Source: a virus. Taken from it: DNA of 64,000 nucleotides. The DNA lies in IMG/VR virus record IMGVR_UViG_3300046167_000825, positions 1 to 64,000 of that record; one strand, written 5' to 3'. Numbering within the stretch: the first letter of the stretch is position 1; each line of letters begins with the position of its first letter. Position numbers and translations under genes: made by a program. Positions 41,813 to 48,323 of the stretch are shown here, in pieces. The notes under the pieces are model-generated. The model did no database searches. It saw only the letters and a list, made by a program, of their open reading frames with translations, and was not told where the DNA came from.

Positions 41813-43093
41813 ATGGCTGAAATGATTTATAACTTGTACTCAGACAAGACAAAAGAGATGTTTGACAAGACCACTCTGAAAGACAGTGTCTTCTCTAAAA
41901 TCACGGCACTCAATGGGTACTGCGATGCTTTTATTGAAGGGTTTGACGAGAGTTCTTCAAGCACTTGGATGGGTTTGATGAAGCCACCTACTGAGATAGA
42001 AAAGACTTACCTCATTGAGAATCCCCAAGCATCGAAATGGATGAAGGCATATGCGAAAGACCAAGCAAGGATTAAAGCCGAATACGAGAGTCTTGTCGGT
42101 GGTCTCAAAGATGAGAACGCAAAACTGAAAGAAGCCTACGAGAAGAACCAAGCGGCATCTAAGCCCAAGCGTGGTGTCAAAGCCCCTTTATCGCCTCTCG
42201 CTCTTCGACAGAAGATACAACAAGAGATCAATAAGAACAAGAAACTCCGAAACTGGGTTTCCAACCCCATCGAAGAAAGAGAAATCCCAGCGAACTATTC
42301 TCGTTATATGGAAGGTCAAAGTATTCGATTGAGTGAAACACAAGCCGCTCAAGACTTGACCAATCTAGGAACATCTCTTGACGATTTACATTCTGGAATT
42401 ATCTCTTTGAAGGGTTCATTCGATCCACAAGCGAACTTCGATTTTCTGTTTGCTGGCTTATTGGGTTCGGATACTTTAGCCCTCATTGACACAATCAAAG
42501 CAGCCATCACGGTGTGTGATTCGGGCTGGGCTGATGTTTTAAGCACTCTCGTGTCGGGCAATGGTCTTTCTCAGAAAGAAGCAAGAAGATTGGTGTCTGG
42601 TTGGATAAGAACCCTCAGAGTTCTTAGAAATAAGTGTCAGACATTGCTTCAAAAAATCAATGGGGCTGTGGGATTCCTTGTGAAAAGTAAGGGTGCTATT
42701 CGAGGACACCTTTTATCGAATAGCCGTCAAGGAACTAGGGATTTAACACACCGAGAGTTCTTTGTGTGGGCTGGTCTTCATTTCAAGGACTCTGGATTAC
42801 ATCTTCTCGCAAATGCTTATGCTGCCAACGGTTACGAACAAACTGTATGGGCTGATGATTACAATTACAAAACCACTGAGAACGCCCCTTTCATCACGAG
42901 AGCAGACAAATTAGATTTGGATAGATGGTTTGCTCACATTGGTTGGAACTATTCCCATGTGTCGGATATCGACCTTGAGGACTTACATTTGTCTAGTGTG
43001 GATACTCCCGCTAAGAACAAACTCTTTGGCATTGCTTTGGATTATATCCAAAGACCTCAAAGTAAAGCACACACGCTAGAAGGCGAAGAATAG
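41813..43093 (+). CDS. Helical protein, unknown
   Basis: 426 residues, SD GTGAGGTG. Largely helical: an N-terminal 120 residues with KDQARIKAEYESLVGGLKD, a basic coil near 125-155 (KPKRGVKAPLSPLALRQKI), and a C-terminal domain with TRDLTHREFFVWAGLHF and RWFAHIGWNYSHVSD. No catalytic motif is recognised. It lies between membrane genes; virion or assembly role inferred. Confidence 0.75.
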   Translation: MAEMIYNLYSDKTKEMFDKTTLKDSVFSKITALNGYCDAFIEGFDESSSSTWMGLMKPPTEIEKTYLIENPQASKWMKAYAKDQARIKAEYESLVGGLKDENAKLKEAYEKNQAASKPKRGVKAPLSPLALRQKIQQEINKNKKLRNWVSNPIEEREIPANYSRYMEGQSIRLSETQAAQDLTNLGTSLDDLHSGIISLKGSFDPQANFDFLFAGLLGSDTLALIDTIKAAITVCDSGWADVLSTLVSGNGLSQKEARRLVSGWIRTLRVLRNKCQTLLQKINGAVGFLVKSKGAIRGHLLSNSRQGTRDLTHREFFVWAGLHFKDSGLHLLANAYAANGYEQTVWADDYNYKTTENAPFITRADKLDLDRWFAHIGWNYSHVSDIDLEDLHLSSVDTPAKNKLFGIALDYIQRPQSKAHTLEGEE

Positions 43094-43122
43094 TGGTAAC
43101 CGAAATAATTAAGGAGAAGATA

Positions 43123-43584
43123 ATGGAGCCCCTAACAATCGGAATAATTTGCTTTCTAGGTGGTGGTTTGATCACTGGTGGCACTATTTTTGGTGTTCAG
43201 AAAGCCAATGAGAATAAAATCCAAGAAACCACAGAACTAGTGGCTGCCATTGGTTCTTTGAAAGACCAACTAGGAGAAGGTCAGAAGCAAGTGATGATTA
43301 ACTTGACTGACCAAGACCTTCTCAAAGAGGCTTGTTCCGTGGCTTATCTGAAAGAACAAGGAGACTCTCTTTGTAGAGAAATGTTCTGCCGTATGCAGAG
43401 CAGAGGTCTTGATAAAGGTGCAACCACAACCGAATGTGAGAATATTTCCCACATCACAAACTCGAAAGCACGCCTAGAGACTTGTATGCCCTACTGGGGC
43501 GAAGACACCATCCTCGATGATGGTGGTTTCAATAAGAACTCAAAGTATGCAATATGTATGACTATTTTTAAGGAGAGAGAATAA
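43123..43584 (+). CDS. Membrane-anchored, cysteine-rich protein
   Basis: 153 residues from ATG 43123 with an AAGGAG SD (the earlier GTG at 43093 lacks one). Residues 4-25 form a membrane helix (LTIGIICFLGGGLITGGTIF), followed by a charged coil and then a region with paired cysteines: EACSVAY, SLCREMFC, TTTECEN, LETCMPYW and YAICMTIF. Seven or more Cys after one anchor suggest disulphides in an extracytoplasmic domain. Overlaps the next gene as an ATA-ATG junction. Spanin-like or tail-associated roles are possible but undecided. Confidence 0.7.
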   Translation: MEPLTIGIICFLGGGLITGGTIFGVQKANENKIQETTELVAAIGSLKDQLGEGQKQVMINLTDQDLLKEACSVAYLKEQGDSLCREMFCRMQSRGLDKGATTTECENISHITNSKARLETCMPYWGEDTILDDGGFNKNSKYAICMTIFKERE

Positions 43585-44249
43585 TGTCTTCCCCAAGATC
43601 ACAAGAAGAACGAGATATGGTAGAGCGTATCATTCTTTATGCAATGAATGACCGAGCCGTTTTGAAAGATGTAGGGCGGGCTGTCAACAATGCCTATCAA
43701 GAGTATATGAAAGAACTTATCAGTGAAGCGAAAAATGATTTCAAAGCCTTTGAAAAATACATTGTGGCTGAAATCAATAAGCGTAGAGCACCAGTCCCAG
43801 AGCGAAGTGTCCGTGACTACATGCCTCACGATGGTTTCCCTTTGGGTGACCCACGCTACCGAGAAGATGGTCGTTATGCTTCTTCTGTTAGTTCGATAGC
43901 CGATAGACACACAAATACAGTGACTGTAAAAAAACCCCGTGTCGCTTCAAAAAACGCTTTGGTTATTACCAACCAAAGATACAATAATAGAGTTTTTGAA
44001 CTAACACAACTAGGGAAGTCTTTGCCCGATTTTTTGAAAGCACCTTTGATGAAAGAAATAGAGAACACGGCTTGGTGGTACATCAATACTTACAGAGGTC
44101 AGATTAAGGGTAACTTTAAGTATGACAAGGGAGTCATTTTTTATCCAGACGATTTCAATGATCAATTGGAAGCCAAGAATCTTTGGAAACTAAACGACAA
44201 AGCCTTCGATATTTTAACTTCTGAGTCTTGGTTGCACTTTGACGACTAA
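43584..44249 (+). CDS. Basic protein, unknown
   Basis: 221 residues, overlapping the previous stop. An N-terminal helix (ERDMVERIILYAMNDRAVLKD), a helical middle, then a disordered, basic stretch with SSIADRHTNTVTVKKPR and a C-terminal domain with ENTAWWYINTYRGQIKG. The SIADRH phrase near residue 105 is faintly like the RVAxRH tag but not convincing. No family recognised. Confidence 0.7.
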   Translation: MSSPRSQEERDMVERIILYAMNDRAVLKDVGRAVNNAYQEYMKELISEAKNDFKAFEKYIVAEINKRRAPVPERSVRDYMPHDGFPLGDPRYREDGRYASSVSSIADRHTNTVTVKKPRVASKNALVITNQRYNNRVFELTQLGKSLPDFLKAPLMKEIENTAWWYINTYRGQIKGNFKYDKGVIFYPDDFNDQLEAKNLWKLNDKAFDILTSESWLHFDD

Positions 44250-44262
44250 AAGGTAGAATCCT

Positions 44263-45960
44263 ATGAAAAATCTTGATAAAAAAACATTGATTCGTATGGC
44301 GTATGAAAAACCCGAAATGCGTTCAAAAATCTTGCCTCTCATCAAGAAGATGGCTCAGTTTCGCTTCATTCAAGATGGCGAACTAGACGGTTTGTCTAAC
44401 GCAGACATCGTTGAAATGGCAGAAGCGAAGTTCGGGAAAGCCTTCGACAAAGTTGATGTTGCTAGTATTCGGAAAGTGAATGGGAAAGTTCGTATAACGG
44501 CTTCCGTTCAAGTTGATATCGGTGCTGGTTCAAATGAAGTAGCAGAAATCGCTCGTGAATACGGGATAGGGATACTTGCTCCAACGGGTGCTACTCCAGA
44601 GATCCAACCGACAGAACAGTCTGTCGACATGGAAACCGTCCGTGACACCCCGTTCCCAACTCGTGAAACAGTCCGTAATGTCGTTGTGGTTTCTCCGAAT
44701 AGTTCAAACGACAGTGCTTCCAGCCGAGAAGACGAAGTTTCAAGAGCCAGAGGTCAAGTTTCTCGTGCCAATATCAGCATTTCTCCGAGAACCCGTACCC
44801 AGTTCCGAAATAAAGCGAGGAGTTTAGGGAACATCGTAGATTCTGTGCATCGTGGCACAAGTCATCCGTCACCAACTCACAGTGGTATGATTGATGGTGT
44901 TAAGATTTCCATTACAGTCGTAGGGAATACCCCCGAAGAAAGAGCCGCAGATGCTTACAAGAAGTTCCTTGAACTGAAAGGAAACTTCCCTAACGCTTCG
45001 TTGGTAACAGACTTCTACATTCAAGGGGATACCTTGTTCATCATTATTGCAGATGCACAAGTTCCAGAGGACACCTCTGCTATCGCTGAAGCCCGTAGTT
45101 CTTTCAATGCCTTCCAAAACATGAGTGGTGGCAGTTCTTCCTATGAAGAAGAATACTCTGAGGAAGAATACTCCGAAGAAGATGAAGTCAGTGGGCAACG
45201 TGAACGAGAGAGCATTCGAGAAGAAGAGATACGCCTAGAAAACGAGCGAAACGAACGGCTTGACAGAGAACGCCAAGAGCGACAACGTGAAATGGCGAGA
45301 GAACGAGCAGAGAGAGACCAACGAGCAGTTGAAGTCGCTCAAATGATGGCAGAACGCCAAGAAGCCCAGCAAGCACAATCTCCAGCACCAGCGAAGGGTG
45401 ATTATGTGATGAAAGACGGGTCAGCCATTCCGAACTCTGTTTTCGTGGCTGGTTATCTGAAAGGTATTGAGTATGCAAGACGAAATCGGGCAGTTCAAGA
45501 AAGATACGGTTTTGATCGTAATGGCAACCCCATCCCAGCAAATCAAATATATAAGTGGAATCATGACACTGCTAGTGGTTGGTTAAGACGATTGGCACGA
45601 GAACCCGAACTAGAACTCTCAAAAGCACAAGCCAGCACAATGAACTCGACACTGGGTTATAAAAAACCTAAGTCTCAGCGTAGTGGTATTGCTTCTCCTC
45701 ATATCCTCAAGGGTGTTTATGAGGCTGTCCGTGAATACTCAGATGTTGACTCTCGTTCTATCCCAAGCAAGACTTGGTTCATAAAGAACTTTGGTTTCGC
45801 TGATGGGTATCAAGGTCAGAACTCCACAGAAGCATACGCTCATTCTAATATGCGACAAAGCAGACAAGCCAATGACGAAACTCGTGCGAAGTTGATTCGA
45901 TTGGCATACGAGAAACCAGAACTCCGTTCCAAGATTCTTCCTTTGTTGAAAGAAGACTGA
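44263..45960 (+). CDS. Charged coiled-coil protein with the LIRxAYEKPExR motif at both ends
   Basis: 565 residues. Residues about 9-27 read LIRMAYEKPEMRSKILPLI and the last 24 read AKLIRLAYEKPELRSKILPLL plus KED: the same motif at both termini. Between are a beta domain near 80-130, an Arg/Ser-rich linker, a second domain near 200-270, a highly acidic run (EEEYSEEEYSEEDE), a long charged coil (RERESIREEEIRLENERNER), and a C-terminal domain near 380-470. Ends like these are used in phages as packaging or processing signals, but none is proven for this motif. The protein could be a scaffold or internal virion protein; no family is recognised. Confidence 0.75.
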   Translation: MKNLDKKTLIRMAYEKPEMRSKILPLIKKMAQFRFIQDGELDGLSNADIVEMAEAKFGKAFDKVDVASIRKVNGKVRITASVQVDIGAGSNEVAEIAREYGIGILAPTGATPEIQPTEQSVDMETVRDTPFPTRETVRNVVVVSPNSSNDSASSREDEVSRARGQVSRANISISPRTRTQFRNKARSLGNIVDSVHRGTSHPSPTHSGMIDGVKISITVVGNTPEERAADAYKKFLELKGNFPNASLVTDFYIQGDTLFIIIADAQVPEDTSAIAEARSSFNAFQNMSGGSSSYEEEYSEEEYSEEDEVSGQRERESIREEEIRLENERNERLDRERQERQREMARERAERDQRAVEVAQMMAERQEAQQAQSPAPAKGDYVMKDGSAIPNSVFVAGYLKGIEYARRNRAVQERYGFDRNGNPIPANQIYKWNHDTASGWLRRLAREPELELSKAQASTMNSTLGYKKPKSQRSGIASPHILKGVYEAVREYSDVDSRSIPSKTWFIKNFGFADGYQGQNSTEAYAHSNMRQSRQANDETRAKLIRLAYEKPELRSKILPLLKED

Positions 45961-45961
45961 A

Positions 45962-46375
45962 ATGAAGAACTGGAAGCCCATATTCATTGAGAACTCACGG
46001 ATACCCGTTTGGTTGAGTAAATTGTCCCCTATCAATATAGGGGCAATCACTCTAGGTATCCTCGTGATATCCCGTGATGAGATGAGTGAGCAGACGAAGA
46101 ACCACGAAACGATACACTACCAACAGTATCTCGACTTGTTCTTCATTGGTTTCATTCCTCTCTATCTGTGGGATTGGGCTTTGGGTCTTTGGCATCACCG
46201 AAAGGGCAACATTGCTTACTACTCAATACGAGCAGAGCAAGAAGCCTATGTCAATGACACGAACATGAACTATCTCCAAGAACGGAAGAGATGGTCTTGG
46301 ATAAAGAACTACAAAGTGAAAACACCCCCCTATCTTGACACTTTGAAAGAAAACTTGGAGAAGAATAATGTCTAA
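45962..46375 (+). CDS. HExxH metallopeptidase-like membrane protein
   Basis: 137 residues. The motif NHETIHYQQ places HETIH at residues 48-52, followed by a hydrophobic helix (LFFIGFIPLYLWDWALGL) and a downstream EQEAYVND whose Glu is a plausible third zinc ligand. The combination HExIH, membrane helix and E-x-EAY is characteristic of a small bacterial family of uncharacterised Zn-peptidase-like proteins. It starts one base after the previous TGA and overlaps the next ATG. Activity is inferred; a role in cell-wall or membrane processing is possible. Confidence 0.7.
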   Translation: MKNWKPIFIENSRIPVWLSKLSPINIGAITLGILVISRDEMSEQTKNHETIHYQQYLDLFFIGFIPLYLWDWALGLWHHRKGNIAYYSIRAEQEAYVNDTNMNYLQERKRWSWIKNYKVKTPPYLDTLKENLEKNNV

Positions 46376-47024
46376 ATCTATACGAAATATTGCCGACCGA
46401 TATATGATGGCAGCCACGAAAGGCTACTTTATCCATCGATCACCGAATCCAAGAAAACAACCCTCGATTATCTACATATCAGACGGACGTAATGTCATCT
46501 ATTTGGAAACTGGTGGGAGATACAAAGGCAAGTTCGTACCCATTGAGAGTGCCAAGATGCCACCTTTGTCTGAAATGGATTCTTTGCCTATAGGAAAGAC
46601 ACACATGGGTATCATTATTGACGGCAATATCGTGTCTGAGATAGCCTCTGTGCTTGGTGACCCTTCTTATGAGGTGGTAGCCCCCTCATTGGGTTTGGTG
46701 CGAGATATAACCTACTCAGCCCCATTCAACCCAAAGCAAGAGTGGGATATGCTCATAGGTCAGCCCATAGCCTACGGTGAGCCTACTGGTATCCCAGAGA
46801 TAGATAAGAAGCATGGTTTGACCAACTATTCTGAGCATTACAGAGGTGATACTGTTGATGTGATAAGCGATATCCAAGCTGCTTGTGACAGAGCGAACTT
46901 GAAGTGTAAAGCATACGACAAGAAAATGTTTGGTTCATACATCCCTCACATTGAAATTATGGGCGATCCCTCTGCCATTTCAAAGGTGATGAGAAAGTTC
47001 AAGAGTGTGTCTGAGAAAGTATAA
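46368..47024 (+). CDS. Unknown protein with N-terminal RxIADRY tag
   Basis: 218 residues, GGAG SD. Residues 6-18 read RNIADRYMMAATK, matching the tag in other genes of this window. Three compact beta/alpha domains follow: IIYISDGRNVIYLETGGR near 32-50, then MGIIIDGNIVSEIASVLGD near 82-100, and a C-terminal part with HIEIMGDPSAISKVMRKF. It is the last + gene before a bidirectional terminator. No family recognised. Confidence 0.7.
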   Translation: MSKSIRNIADRYMMAATKGYFIHRSPNPRKQPSIIYISDGRNVIYLETGGRYKGKFVPIESAKMPPLSEMDSLPIGKTHMGIIIDGNIVSEIASVLGDPSYEVVAPSLGLVRDITYSAPFNPKQEWDMLIGQPIAYGEPTGIPEIDKKHGLTNYSEHYRGDTVDVISDIQAACDRANLKCKAYDKKMFGSYIPHIEIMGDPSAISKVMRKFKSVSEKV

Positions 47025-47041
47025 TCTCTAAACAAAAAGAA

Positions 47042-47117
47042 ACCCCAAGTCCTCCAAAGTTCTGAACCTTGACTGATTTGCAAGGTACGGAGAGGACTAG
47101 GGGCATTTTCTTTTGGG
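47042..47117. terminator. Bidirectional terminator between the convergent clusters
   Basis: CCCCAAGTCCTC and GAGGACTAGGGG pair around an inner ACCTTG/CAAGGT stem. The + side is followed by CATTTTCTTTT; the - side, read backwards, by TTTCTTTTTG. The right part of the region offers an alternative partner (see the 15-bp inverted repeat). Confidence 0.75.
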
Positions 47118-47164
47118 TGGGGTACGATCTCGCAAACGGGGAGTCGTCAAAGGTTCAGAACTTT
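47056..47164. repeat. 15-bp inverted repeat that competes with the terminator
   Basis: AAAGTTCTGAACCTT at 47056-47070 and AAGGTTCAGAACTTT at 47150-47164 are exact inverted copies 79 bases apart. The left copy overlaps one arm of the terminator, so the two structures cannot form together. Confidence 0.7.
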
Positions 47165-47186
47165 CCCTACCTCAAAGACTCCTTTG

Positions 47187-47369
47187 TTATCCTTTATTGG
47201 ATACGAAAGCGTTGAGTTTCTTGGCTTCACGGATAATGTCTTCGGTTGTATAACCTTTCCAGACTTTATCACCAGAAGCGGCAAACTCCATGTGAGCGTT
47301 GGTTTTAAGAATCTCCTCAGCCAAGTGGAGGAGAGATTGTCGGATTTCATAGGCTTTATTATCTGCCAT
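47187..47369 (-). CDS. 60-aa conserved small phage protein
   Basis: Start ATG 47369 has a GAGGT SD; the longer open frame begins in a low-complexity TCACACAC region. It reads MADNKAYEIRQSLLHLAEEI, then TTEDIIREAKKLNAFV. This is a small helical family found in T4-like and cyanophage genomes, unnamed but recurrent. It lies alone in the convergent region, downstream of the 47444 gene. Confidence 0.75.
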   Translation of the reverse strand: MADNKAYEIRQSLLHLAEEILKTNAHMEFAASGDKVWKGYTTEDIIREAKKLNAFVSNKG

Positions 47370-47443
47370 GATATACCTCGTGTGTGTTGTGTGTGTGTAT
47401 GAACTCATCTGAAAGACAAGTTCATTACACTATACCCCCCCAA

Positions 47444-48322
47444 CTACAAATCCGTGATTGGATACTCTTCCCCGTAAGTATCTTCCCAGAAGTTCATGTG
47501 GTGTGTGCGTGTTTGGATATCTTTACTGCTTGAGAGGTCTTCCCTCGTTTGATAAATGTCATCTTTCTTCAACAAGCGTGGTTCATCGGGGTCACCATTG
47601 ACACCATCTGTCTGCTTCCAGTAGATGACATCAACGAGATGGACGGGGTACTCAAGGGTTTGCTGGATGCTAAACTCTGTCCTTGCTTCAAGGGAGAAGG
47701 ATCTAGTCTTTTGTTCCAACAGTTCCCTTTCGTTCTCTAATTGTTCATACAAATCACACAACTTAATGATTTTCTCTTCAATCTTATTTCTCTTAGTTCG
47801 GATTTCCTTCTCAGTCCATGCTCTGGACTTCTTTATGGTCTTTATCGCCCACAACTGTTTTGACATAGGAATCTCGGCATTACCGATGTGCCACTTGGGG
47901 TCTTTATTCCAGTTGAGCCACCCACCCGTGTAGGTCTCTTCAGAGGGACTACCCGACAGAGGGGCAACGACACCACCCATTGTGGTGTTCTCATAATAGG
48001 TATTCCCATCGTTTTCGATTACTTCAATATCTTTTGGGGTGATGAACATAGAGATATTCAAGGGGTTTCCCCCCACTGAGATATAGACCTTCAAGAGTTT
48101 TTCTAGCGTGCTATTTCGTGTGACATAGAACCTCTTTCTTTTTTGGTTGGGTTTTTTGGTGTCTGTCGTTTTCTCATACTCCACGAACAATGTCCCAATG
48201 TGGTCTAGTTCGGCATCTATCGTTAAGATTCTTGAATCTAAATCACGCTTTTCTTCGAGAATGAACTTACGGAAAGACATCCACGAGCCTCTCCGAGTCA
48301 TTGCCAACCATCTAAAAGACAT
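47444..48322 (-). CDS. Tail-tip operon protein with coiled coil
   Basis: 292 residues from ATG 48322, with the SD GAGGAGG inside the end of the upstream gene. The first 60 residues form a coiled segment (EEKRDLDSRILTIDAELDH), followed by a beta domain with ISVGGNPLNISMFITPKD, a coiled stretch (IEEKIIKLCDLYEQLENER) and a C-terminal domain ending EDTYGEEYPITDL. Last gene of the minus-strand tail-tip operon. No family recognised; probable baseplate or fibre component. Confidence 0.75.
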   Translation of the reverse strand: MSFRWLAMTRRGSWMSFRKFILEEKRDLDSRILTIDAELDHIGTLFVEYEKTTDTKKPNQKRKRFYVTRNSTLEKLLKVYISVGGNPLNISMFITPKDIEVIENDGNTYYENTTMGGVVAPLSGSPSEETYTGGWLNWNKDPKWHIGNAEIPMSKQLWAIKTIKKSRAWTEKEIRTKRNKIEEKIIKLCDLYEQLENERELLEQKTRSFSLEARTEFSIQQTLEYPVHLVDVIYWKQTDGVNGDPDEPRLLKKDDIYQTREDLSSSKDIQTRTHHMNFWEDTYGEEYPITDL

Positions 48323-48323
48323 C

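Noticed and set aside
43896-43910. SIADRHTNT as a fifth copy of the RVAxRH tag
   Set aside because: It lies in the middle of a disordered stretch and lacks the flanking hydrophobic pattern.
21338-46375. Assigning the host to Bacteroidota from Hc1-like and HExxH proteins
   Set aside because: Promoters look sigma70-like with TTG/TATA boxes and SDs are strong, which does not fit that phylum well; the hint is too weak.
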